Source of the DNA: an uncultured Alistipes sp.
GTDB taxonomy: Bacteria; Bacteroidota; Bacteroidia; Bacteroidales; Rikenellaceae
Length of the DNA: 42,836 bases
Assembly: GCA_900541585.1 (NCBI GenBank)
Contig: UQKD01000028.1
Span: 1-42,836, forward strand
Direction: 5' to 3'
Part shown: positions 1-6,441 of the stretch, piece after piece
Numbering within the stretch: the first letter of the stretch is position 1
Layout: every line of letters begins with the position of its first letter
The notes under the pieces: generated by a model
Databases searched by the model: none
The model's input: the letters and a program-made list of their open reading frames with translations, nothing else
Told to the model about the DNA's origin: nothing
Position numbers and translations under genes: made by a program

Positions 1-55
1 TAGAGCGCCTGCTCGACAAGCAGGAGGTCAGCGGTTCAAATCCGCTTGTTCCCAC
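1..55. repeat. Left attachment repeat (att), 55 bp
   Basis: Identical to 8011-8065. Identity stops after 55 bases (next base C here, A at the right copy). It may extend further left beyond the window. It comprises the anticodon and T-arm half of tRNA-Val, a usual target for tyrosine integrases. Confidence 0.85.
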
Positions 56-57
56 CA
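1..57 (+). tRNA. tRNA-Val(GAC), 3' part (5' end outside window)
   Basis: The window opens inside the D-loop. The anticodon stem CCTGC/GCAGG encloses the loop TCGACAA with anticodon GAC (15-17). The T-arm is AGCGG/CCGCT, and the acceptor strand TGTTCCC is followed by discriminator A54 and an encoded CCA (55-57). A terminator hairpin follows at once. Bases 1-55 are identical to 8011-8065, so this is also the left attachment repeat of the integrative element. Whether the 5' half is intact cannot be seen. Confidence 0.88.
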
Positions 58-67
58 ATGAAAATCA

Positions 68-98
68 GACAGTTGCATGATTGCAACTGTCTTTTTTT
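68..98 (+). terminator. Rho-independent terminator of the left tRNA-Val
   Basis: Perfect 10-bp stem GACAGTTGCA (68-77) with TGCAACTGTC (82-91), a 4-nt loop and seven T residues. It ends tRNA transcription and insulates the integrase gene. Confidence 0.88.
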
Positions 99-140
99 AT
101 ATGCGCTGTTTTCGTGGTTTACCACCGTTTTTAACTGTTG

Positions 141-162
141 AGTTAAACCGAGAGTTAAACCA
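141..162 (+). promoter_or_regulatory. Putative integrase arm-type site, left
   Basis: Two tandem AGTTAAACC units separated by a 3-nt spacer. The 22-bp block recurs with 20 of 22 identities at 7906-7927, the same distance class from the other end and in the same orientation. Paired direct repeats just inside both termini are what arm-binding domains of tyrosine integrases recognise; binding itself is inferred. Confidence 0.55.
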
Positions 163-171
163 CAAACTCAC

Positions 172-1392
172 ATGGCAACAGGTGTCAGCATTTTGTGCTA
201 CAAGTCGAAAACGCTTGCAAACGGAGCGCATCCGTTGATGATTCGTCTCTGTAAAGACGGAAAAAAGAAATACGTCAGTCTTGGCGTAGCGGTTTTACCT
301 CAATTCTGGGATTTCGAGAAGAATAGGCCCAAACGAAACTGTCCCAATAAAATAGTGATTGACAAACTGATCGCTTCGAAAATGGCGGAGTACAACGCAT
401 TGGTTGTCGATATGATGGCTGAACGCAAAGAGTACACCCCTCGATCGTTGGCACAGGCTGTTGAACAAAAGACCCAAGGGCAAACTGTTGCGGAAATGTA
501 CGGCAGGTTGTTTGCGGAGATGAAGAAGACGGAGAGGCTGGGTAATTTGGCGGTCTATAAATACTCCTTTAATTCGTTGATGAGTTACACGCGTAATAAA
601 CTCAATATTTCCTTTCGAGAGATTGATTGTGTGTGGCTGAAAAGATACGAAGAGTGGTTGCACGCCAGAGGATGTAAGGACACCACGATAAGCCAACTGT
701 TTCGAACGCTCCGTAGCGTCTTCAATAAAGCCATAGAGCAGGACGTTATCAAGCAGGATGTATATCCGTTTAACAGATTCAAAATAAACAAGTTTGATAT
801 TCATACAGAGAAACGGTCGATTTCCAAGGAGGAGGTGCAAAGAATCCTCGCACTCGAACTTTCTGATTCAGGCTTTTATATGGGACTTGCAAAGGATTTA
901 TTTCTGTTCAGCTATTTTGGTGCAGGAATAAATTTCTCGGATATTGCATTGCTCCGCTTCTGCGATTTGAAGGATGGTAGGGTTTGCTATGTAAGGAAAA
1001 AGACAGGCAAGCCGATAAGTTTCCCACTGAATGACATTTCAGCTAAAATCGTAGAAAAGTATGCCAGTCCGTTTGGAAGTGATAGTGATTATATTTTTCC
1101 AATTCTCGATGCTGCCGTACATAAGACCGAACAGCAGAAACGTGACCGTATCCGTAAAACACTAAAAAAAGTCAATAGAGAGTTAAAGACGCTGGGAGAA
1201 ATGATCGGTTTGGAAATGCCATTGACGACCTATGTAGCCCGTCATACTTACGCCACGGTCTTAAAACGGTCTGGTGTAAGCGTAGCACTCATTTCCGAAT
1301 CGCTGGGGCACTCCGACCTGTCCACGACACAGATTTATTTGGATTCGTTCGAGAACTCTCAAATCGACGCGGCTATGGCTAATTTATTATAG
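172..1392 (+). CDS. Tyrosine recombinase/integrase (Bacteroidota mobile-element type)
   Basis: A 406-aa site-specific recombinase expected to catalyse integration and excision at tRNA-Val. The N-terminal ~90 residues look like the arm-binding domain, followed by a SAM-like core-binding domain (~100-210) and the catalytic domain (~215-406). Visible catalytic elements are YVARHTYAT with Arg357 and His358, LGHSD with His380, and the nucleophile Tyr389 in TTQIYLDSF. The first box of the HxxR motif is Tyr354, common in Bacteroidota relatives. The Arg I box reads AGINFSD, with no Arg where many relatives have RGM. It is the first gene of the element, 114 nt from the tRNA repeat and behind its terminator. 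Length is normal for the family. It uses TGG for Trp and ends in TAG. Confidence 0.92.
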   Translation: MATGVSILCYKSKTLANGAHPLMIRLCKDGKKKYVSLGVAVLPQFWDFEKNRPKRNCPNKIVIDKLIASKMAEYNALVVDMMAERKEYTPRSLAQAVEQKTQGQTVAEMYGRLFAEMKKTERLGNLAVYKYSFNSLMSYTRNKLNISFREIDCVWLKRYEEWLHARGCKDTTISQLFRTLRSVFNKAIEQDVIKQDVYPFNRFKINKFDIHTEKRSISKEEVQRILALELSDSGFYMGLAKDLFLFSYFGAGINFSDIALLRFCDLKDGRVCYVRKKTGKPISFPLNDISAKIVEKYASPFGSDSDYIFPILDAAVHKTEQQKRDRIRKTLKKVNRELKTLGEMIGLEMPLTTYVARHTYATVLKRSGVSVALISESLGHSDLSTTQIYLDSFENSQIDAAMANLL

Positions 1393-1400
1393 GTTGGAAA

Positions 1401-1456
1401 GAGGACAGACATCGACAAGGGGTCTATATTAAGCCCCTATATCGATGTTTGTCCTC
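1401..1456 (+). repeat. GGACAGAC/GTTTGTCC hairpin, copy A
   Basis: A 15-bp stem (1401-1415 with 1442-1456, one G.U) encloses a second stem AGGGG (1418-1422)/CCCCT (1434-1438) and an AT-rich loop. It starts 9 nt after the integrase stop. It belongs to a four-copy family; copies B, C and D share the tips but have different arms that still pair. Confidence 0.85.
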
Positions 1457-1483
1457 GCTGGTTGTGGATTTGTGGTTGCACGG

Positions 1484-1536
1484 GGACAGACTTTGTACGG
1501 CGGTATGATTTATAGACCGCTGTACGAAGTTTGTCC
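1484..1536 (+). repeat. GGACAGAC/GTTTGTCC hairpin, copy B
   Basis: A 21-bp uninterrupted stem (1484-1504 with 1516-1536) with three G.U/U.G pairs and the loop ATGATTTATAG. The wobbles pair only if the plus strand is the RNA. It lies 27 nt after copy A, downstream of the integrase. Confidence 0.87.
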
Positions 1537-1566
1537 TTTCATTCAATGAGATTTACTTGCATTATC

Positions 1567-1610
1567 GAACTAACAGAACAGAATAGCATGCAAGATTGTT
1601 CTATTAGTTC
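1567..1610. repeat. 14-bp inverted repeat
   Basis: GAACTAACAGAACA (1567-1580) pairs with TGTTCTATTAGTTC (1597-1610) with one wobble. The 16-nt centre contains GCATGC. A related half-site CTATTAGAAC follows near 1632. Could be a protein-binding or recombination site; nothing else supports a role. Confidence 0.6.
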
Positions 1611-1790
1611 ACAAAAACATTGTTTTACAGACCTATTAGAACAAAAAAACGTGTTTTATAGGGTTTTTAGGACAAAATGTAATTTATTGGCTTGAACAGG
1701 CTGTTTAGTACGGACAAGAGTTGGCAGGTTTGCTCGGCTTGTGCTACTCGATTTCCTCGTGAGAATAGTTGAAAATTGTTGCCTTGGCTC

Positions 1791-1821
1791 TTTGCATTAT
1801 TAAAAAATTTTGCTATCTTTG
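1791..1821 (+). promoter_or_regulatory. Bacteroidota-type promoter for a candidate small RNA
   Basis: TTTG (1791-1794), a 19-nt spacer, then TATCTTTG (1814-1821) fit the phylum's -33/-7 consensus. No start codon with a long frame follows; a hairpin with a T-tract ends the unit about 70 nt later. Confidence 0.6.
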
Positions 1822-1827
1822 TAAAGC

Positions 1828-1894
1828 AATTCAGTAAAGACATCCACACTATACATTGAGCAGTTCCCATAAGGCAGATTCCGTCTGCCTTTTC
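1828..1894 (+). ncRNA. Candidate small RNA (about 67 nt)
   Basis: Bounded by the promoter at 1791-1821 and a terminator-like hairpin AAGGCAGA (1871-1878)/TCTGCCTT (1884-1891) followed by TT. No credible coding frame lies between. The 5' end is inferred from usual spacing to the -7 box. It sits between the integrase and helicase genes and could regulate either; function unknown. Confidence 0.4.
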
Positions 1895-1908
1895 GTTGCA
1901 TTGTATTA

Positions 1909-1974
1909 CCACATTTTTTGAGTGCGAAACGGATATTCCCTTTAATAAGATAGTTTCAGCATCGAAAAATATGG
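1909..1974 (+). repeat. 66-bp imperfect palindrome, copy 1
   Basis: Starts CCACATTTTTTGAGT and ends AAAAATATGG, so the ends are inverted. The inner arms are GAAAC/GTTTC. Copies 2 and 3 are exactly the same length in the same orientation, and arm changes in copy 2 preserve pairing. Confidence 0.8.
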
Positions 1975-2253
1975 AACCTCTAAAAAGTGCATTCACTAAA
2001 AATAGGCACTTTTAACGACGCATCGTGTAATGGTGTGAACAATCGATTCGTGCAGAAAAACTTTTCATCGAAAAAGCGATGCGCGAATTCTTGCGCTGTT
2101 TTTTTCTCACACCTTATGTGATGAAAAACTTTTTTTGCATGATTTTTTGTTCACGCATTTTTGCGTGTAAAAAAATATCGCTAAAAAGTATTCAGCTTAC
2201 TTGGTTGATGAATTTATTTTTCGTGATTAAAACAGTTCATCATACATTCGTTT
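1975..2253. other. AT-rich non-coding stretch with small hairpins
   Basis: No credible gene. It has several short inverted repeats, for example CATCG/CGATG near 2067-2082, CACA/TGTG near 2109-2121, and CACGCA/TGCGTG near 2152-2168 followed by an A-run. Such a pattern upstream of a helicase gene would suit a replication or control region, but nothing here is diagnostic. Confidence 0.35.
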
Positions 2254-2319
2254 CCACATTTTTTGAGTGTGAAATGAGTATTCTCTATAAAGAGTATATT
2301 TCAGAATTAAAAATTGTGG
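2254..2319 (+). repeat. 66-bp imperfect palindrome, copy 2
   Basis: CCACATTTTTTGAGT at the left, AAAAATTGTGG at the right, inner arms TGAAAT/ATTTCA. Compared with copy 1 (GAAAC/GTTTC) both sides of the inner arm changed together. Separated by 279 bp from copy 1 and 122 bp from copy 3. Confidence 0.8.
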
Positions 2320-2441
2320 AAGCAAAATAAGAGCAGATAAGCAAGATTTACGAGGTGAAAACTTTTTTGCTGTTTTTGGCTTATTGGAAAGATGCCATTT
2401 AATGATAGCTATTCCATTAAGATTAGAGAGATTATAATTTA

Positions 2442-2507
2442 CCACATTTTTTGAGTACGAAATGAACTTTTCCTTTATAAGTATAGTTTCAGAATTAAAA
2501 AATATGG
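2442..2507 (+). repeat. 66-bp imperfect palindrome, copy 3
   Basis: CCACATTTTTTGAGT to AAAAAATATGG, again 66 bp and in the same orientation. It ends 63 bp before the helicase start, so it could act on that gene's transcription or translation. Confidence 0.8.
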
Positions 2508-2570
2508 AAGATTATAGAGACAGAAGATTTCAAGTAAGGAGATACAATTAACAACAAAACATTTACAAGT

Positions 2571-4460
2571 ATGAATACAAATAACAACTGAACGTTTCCG
2601 ATTAACGAGGGCAAAGACTGCTTGCAGTCTATGCCGAGAGTAGGAAACGAAGACCGAAGTTCAACAATCAACGCTCCCGCTGGAGCAACTTATTTGTCAG
2701 ACTTTCTGACCGAGATTCCTATTAACTGCCTGTTCAACAAGAAGCAGACAGGTTGCGGTGCAACGGAATTGGCCATACGCAACAATACCCCAACCATTAT
2801 CGCCATGCCTTACGTGGCATTGGTGAAGAACAAGACCATTTACCGCAAAGATGCTGTTTCCGTGCTGGGCGTTTACGAGGGTGTTGGTGAACAAGACATC
2901 ATCGACTATGCAACGAGCCATTTTCCATTAAAGATCGCCACAACCTACGATTCTCTGCCGCGAACGATTCGTGCATTAGAGGCAGCAGGGCTTAACCCTT
3001 ATAAAGAACTGTTCCTATTAGTGGACGAATGACACGTACTATTCAACTCCTATTCGTTCCGCCATACCGCTATTAAAAGCCTATTGGCAGAAGCCGCTAA
3101 ATTCGATAAGGCGACTTATATGACGGCTACCCCGATCGAGCAGGAGTATGTTTTGGAGGAGTTGAAACACCTGCCCGTTTGCGAAATCAACTGACCGCAT
3201 CTGCAAGAAGTCAAAATCCGTTCTCGTCAGACCCCCAAGCCTACACAGTATATCGTCAAGGAGTGCCACAAGGTATTGGATAATGACTTGCCCCATAACC
3301 TACATATCTTCGTAAACAGCGTGGAGTTCATCGCAAAGGTAATCGACCTTGCCAAACTCACTCCCGACCAAGTAAAAATAGTTTGCTCCACAAGTGGGGA
3401 CAATGGCGAGAACAACCAGCGCAAGTTAGGCACGGATTATCTCATCGGCCAGCCGTCAGACCCCGTAAAGAAGATAAACTTTTACACCTCGACCTGCTTT
3501 GAGGGATGCGATATATACGACCAACAGGGCGTTACATTCATCGTCAGCGACGGGAATAAATCCAACACGCTGTTGGATATTTCCACGCTGTTCACCCAGA
3601 TTTGCGGACGCCTGCGGGATTCCAGATACAAGGGCGAGATTATCCACGTTTACTCCACAACCAAGTACAGCCGTGAGGTGACATTGGATGAATTTACGGC
3701 AGCCACAAAGAACGTGCTTACAGAGGCCGTAAGCTATGCAGACGAGATAAACAAATTGAGTGAAACGACAAGAATCAAAACGCTGTCGAAAATCAAATAT
3801 ATCAACGAGCAGTATGTGCGTATAGAAGACAATCGGTTGGTGGTGGATAAGAACCTCGCCAATATGGATATAGTCAATTTCAAAATCTGCCGTCATATTT
3901 ACAGAACCTATGTAAATCTTACGGACGAATTAAGGAGAAACGGCTACACGATCACCCGCCACACGTTCAGCGATATTATGGAGAAAATAGAAGATAAAGC
4001 CAACGCACGGGTTGCATTCAAGGAACTGTTCGATGAATACCACCGTCTGAAAACAACCAAGCCTTTCTTTTCGTTGGAAAACCACGAGGATTTATGCGCT
4101 CAAATTGCAGTTAAATATCCGTTGGTGAAACAGGCTTACGAAGATTTAGGTACGGCCAAAGTACAGGCATTGAAATACCATGTGGGCAATATCAAACGAG
4201 AACTGATGAAACGACAGCCAGCCCCTACCGAGTATAAAATCGTGAAGATGATAAACGCGACCTTTGCAAAACAGACACCCATTGCCAAAAGTAAGGTTAA
4301 GGAACTGTTGCAGGGTATTTACGATGATTTGGGGATTCAACGAACTGCCAAGGCCGCAGACCTCAATAAATGATACGAGGTAAAGCAGACCACGCCCAAA
4401 ATCAACGGCAGGACAACGGCCTGCATGACCATTATTAGGGACAGGATGATAGCTAAATAA
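2571..4460 (+). CDS. SF2 DExH helicase with four in-frame UGA codons (UGA-Trp candidate; a pseudogene under the standard code)
   Basis: One uninterrupted frame of 629 codons except for UGA at codons 7 (2589), 154 (3030), 208 (3192) and 601 (4371). There is no UGG, no internal UAA or UAG and no frameshift. If UGA is Trp, superfamily-2 helicase motifs appear in order: a P-loop-like TGCGATE (~60-66), Ia-like AMPYVAL, DExH box D152-E-W-H155, motif III TAT (185-187), a motif V-like CFEGCD and motif VI QICGRLR (343-349). The second UGA is the variable x of DExH, a position that is aromatic in many SF2 helicases. The reading frame continues past the last UGA to UAA at 4458, and an intrinsic terminator follows 19 nt later, which supports the full-length frame. 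Probable role: replication or maintenance of the element. The start ATG 2571 is inferred; ATG 2622 is the next in-frame choice. Confidence 0.72.
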
Positions 4461-4478
4461 GTAAGGGATAAATAACGC

Positions 4479-4514
4479 AACACGCTGGATTAAAAATAGT
4501 TCAGCGTGTTTTTT
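4479..4514 (+). terminator. Terminator of the helicase gene
   Basis: AACACGCTG (4479-4487) pairs perfectly with CAGCGTGTT (4502-4510), followed by a T-run to 4514. It lies right after the UAA at 4458-4460 and supports that codon as the true end. Confidence 0.88.
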
Positions 4515-4584
4515 CTATATACTGCCCACGAACAGAGTAACAGACTAAAGCCCCCTCCCCTTGTCGAATGTAAAAGTAAAAAAT

Positions 4585-4881
4585 ATGGACAGACAATCAA
4601 GGGCAAAACGCATTGCGGATTTGCATGTGTTTTATGGGCAGAACGAAGTGGTCGAGGAATTGATCCGTGCAGGTAAAATCGACGAGGAATACAGGTATCC
4701 TTTTGTCGATACGGACGACGAGGTTTTCGAGTGGTGGTTGGTATCGCCTTACTTGGCGGAGGAACTCAAGGAGCAGGGCGAGGTCATAATCGACGCACTC
4801 GATTGCCATTGGTGGGGACGCACTACGAGCGGGCAGGCAATCTACATGGATAGCGCGATACAGAAGATTGCAGGAGTGTAA
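4585..4881 (+). CDS. Small hypothetical protein, WWGR-type, common in Bacteroidota mobile elements
   Basis: A 98-aa acidic soluble protein with no signal peptide or membrane segment. Distinctive features are EWWLVS in the middle and HWWGRTTSGQAI near the C-terminus. From memory, similar short proteins accompany Bacteroides plasmids and integrative elements, but I cannot name a function. It uses TGG for all Trp codons, unlike its upstream neighbour. The ATG at 4585 is preferred; a TTG at 4561 would add eight residues. It stands alone between the helicase terminator and its own terminator. Confidence 0.75.
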   Translation: MDRQSRAKRIADLHVFYGQNEVVEELIRAGKIDEEYRYPFVDTDDEVFEWWLVSPYLAEELKEQGEVIIDALDCHWWGRTTSGQAIYMDSAIQKIAGV

Positions 4882-4928
4882 GACTGCATCCGTTCGTTTA
4901 CATAGTAAATTCATAAATTACAGAGATT

Positions 4929-4965
4929 AGGGGTATTGCAAGTTCGACAAGATTTTGCAACCCCT
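4929..4965 (+). terminator. Terminator-like hairpin after the WWGR protein
   Basis: AGGGG (4929-4933) with CCCCT (4961-4965), extended inward by TTGCAA on both sides, then an AT-rich tail with a short T-run. Confidence 0.6.
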
Positions 4966-5175
4966 AATTTCTATTTTTACGTTGGCGTAAAGTCGAGAAT
5001 TGGATGCAATGTATAATTGTAAAACATTGTTTTCGACCTTATGCGCCCTTAACCTTACAATCTTTTATCCCAATTTACGAATAACAAAGTTTTGAATCCA
5101 TAAACCGTGCTATTGGAAAGATGCTTTGTTTTGACGAATTTTGATACGGCAACAGCACCCGCAAGGGTAAGATGT
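4966..5175. other. Non-coding stretch before the leader promoter
   Basis: I see no gene, hairpin with a T-tract or repeat here. A minus-strand frame at 5055-5396 crosses it but also covers the promoter and structured RNA to its right, so I treat it as spurious. Confidence 0.5.
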
Positions 5176-5206
5176 TTTGCAATTTCCGCTGAATATGCTA
5201 CTTTTG
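5176..5206 (+). promoter_or_regulatory. Bacteroidota promoter of the lipoprotein operon
   Basis: TTTG (5176-5179), a 19-nt spacer, TACTTTTG (5199-5206): an exact -33/-7 consensus. The expected start is near 5213, giving a leader of about 260 nt before the first lipoprotein ATG. Confidence 0.72.
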
Positions 5207-5212
5207 CAGTAA

Positions 5213-5471
5213 CATATTGAATACACGGAAAGTGTTGCTTATTCTTGCTAAACGAACGTAGGAAATTCGATTGAGAAGAGAATGGCGAACATCTTGCCGC
5301 GTCATATCCATTCGTGGATATAGGCGTGGGGCTGTTGCTTATTTTATTCTCATGGTTTCCTACGACCAGTTTAGCTAAATAAGTTTTCGGCACCACGCTT
5401 TCTGTTTCTTAAAAATCAAAAAAATTAACCGTCGCGGTGGTGCATAGCGACAAATAAAACTTATTACAACT
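5213..5471 (+). ncRNA. Structured 5' leader RNA (or stand-alone RNA) before the lipoprotein pair
   Basis: An outer stem CGTAGGAAA (5257-5265)/TTTCCTACG (5356-5364) and an adjacent GAGAAT (5278-5283)/ATTCTC (5346-5351) enclose a long hairpin: CCGCGTC (5297-5303)/GGCGTGG (5323-5329) stacked on ATATCCA/TGGATAT capped by a TTCG tetraloop (5311-5314). The perfect promoter upstream and the lack of coding potential support an RNA. No T-tract follows, so it probably leads into the lipoprotein mRNA. The family was not recognised. Confidence 0.6.
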
Positions 5472-5894
5472 ATGAAAAAGTTGTTTCTATTGGTGGCTCT
5501 ATTTGCCATAACTGCCTTTATCGCCTGTTCCGATGACGACGATAAAGTGCAAATCAATTTAGATGAACTGATCGGGACATGGCGTTACACACATTCTGTC
5601 GGTTATGAAATCGACGAGGGTGTAAAGGACGAGTGGAACGAGGACATGAACGATGCGCAAATTTATTTTGTGTTCAATTCCGATAATACAGGGTCTTACA
5701 AGGAAATGGATTCATCGGAAAGCATCGACTATTCGGTATCGTCCAATAATAAACTGACGGTACGATATACCCAATATGGCGACCCGCAAACCTTTACAAT
5801 TACGGAATTGACGGCATCGACCCTTAAATTGGAGTACCACGAAAAGGGTGACGGTTGGGAAGAATACGAACTTAAAACATTCAGCAAACGATGA
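5472..5894 (+). CDS. Lipocalin-like surface lipoprotein 1
   Basis: A 140-aa protein with a lipoprotein signal (MKKLFLLVALF, lipobox FIAC, Cys19) followed by SDDDD, an acidic tail that in Bacteroidota often marks export to the cell surface. The mature part begins LIGTWRY and is rich in beta strands, resembling small lipocalin-like proteins of the phylum. Ligand and role are unknown. Its TGA stop overlaps the next gene's ATG (ATGA), so the pair is probably translationally coupled. This is the only gene in the element that ends in UGA, which matters for the UGA-Trp idea. Confidence 0.85.
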   Translation: MKKLFLLVALFAITAFIACSDDDDKVQINLDELIGTWRYTHSVGYEIDEGVKDEWNEDMNDAQIYFVFNSDNTGSYKEMDSSESIDYSVSSNNKLTVRYTQYGDPQTFTITELTASTLKLEYHEKGDGWEEYELKTFSKR

Positions 5895-6298
5895 AAAAGA
5901 TACTTTTGTTTACCGCCATTATGTTTGCGGCTGTTTCGTTCTTGGCTTGTTCTGATGACAAGGACGACAACAAGGATGCTTCCATTGTTGGAACATGGCA
6001 ATTAGTACGCACTTATGGTTACGAAGTAGACCAAGAGTACGATTCCGACGATACGGATGACCAAGAATTTTGGACATTTAATGCAGACGGAGCCACTGGA
6101 ATAATTAATTGGCGTGATGGTAGCAATGATAAAATGCCCTTTACTTATTCAGTAAACGAGAAGAAATTAACTCTAAAACTTGAAGAAGATACTACTCCGA
6201 CTAATTACACCATTACAACGCTAACGGCAAAAGAATTGGCCATCTACATTAAGGAGCAAGACAACGAATATCATACTTGCTGTTTCGTACGCAAATAA
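5891..6298 (+). CDS. Lipocalin-like surface lipoprotein 2 (paralogue)
   Basis: A 135-aa paralogue of the preceding protein: lipoprotein signal with lipobox FLAC (Cys20), then SDDKDDN, then IVGTWQLVRTYGYEVD, matching the GTWRYTHSVGYEID region upstream. Probably a tandem duplication that has diverged. Same proposed localisation (outer membrane, surface). Begins inside the stop codon of the first gene. The transcript is followed 19 nt after the UAA by hairpin copy C. No enzymatic motif. Confidence 0.85.
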   Translation: MKKILLFTAIMFAAVSFLACSDDKDDNKDASIVGTWQLVRTYGYEVDQEYDSDDTDDQEFWTFNADGATGIINWRDGSNDKMPFTYSVNEKKLTLKLEEDTTPTNYTITTLTAKELAIYIKEQDNEYHTCCFVRK

Positions 6299-6317
6299 GT
6301 TCAAAACAGACTTTGCA

Positions 6318-6369
6318 GGACAGACTTGTGCAGACGGTCTATATTATACCGTTCTGCCCAAGTTTGTCC
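6318..6369 (+). repeat. GGACAGAC/GTTTGTCC hairpin, copy C
   Basis: A 21/22-nt imperfect stem (6318-6338 with 6348-6369) with one bulge and one mismatch; loop CTATATTAT. The arm sequence differs from copies A, B and D but pairs with itself. It lies just after the lipoprotein pair. Confidence 0.85.
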
Positions 6370-6441
6370 TTTCTATATTACTTGCATATCTCATAAATTT
6401 TAGCTATATTTACATCATAATCAAGAGATAATGAAAAGAAA

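Noticed and set aside
2079..2330. An 83-codon frame overlapping the second 66-bp palindrome
   Set aside because: Low-complexity AT-rich composition; the three palindromes all read as similar peptides, but copy 3 has an in-frame stop directly upstream and no start codon, so translation is not the conserved feature.
1909..2507. CRISPR-like array
   Set aside because: Only three repeats, 66 bp each, with unequal spacers of 279 and 122 bp and no cas genes.
1393..2570. Retron or diversity-generating element suggested by hairpins and palindromes
   Set aside because: No reverse transcriptase gene anywhere in the window.
2571..4460. Simple pseudogene reading of the helicase gene
   Set aside because: Kept only as the alternative. 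All four interruptions are UGA, there is no UGG and no indel, motifs are intact and the end has a strong terminator. Sequence alone cannot settle it.
4585..4881. UGA recoding in every gene of the element
   Set aside because: This gene, the integrase, both lipoproteins and the membrane protein use UGG, and lipoprotein 1 ends in UGA, so recoding would be gene-specific rather than element-wide.
5055..5396. A 113-codon minus-strand frame
   Set aside because: It covers the promoter and the structured leader RNA; the pairing explains the conservation better than coding does.
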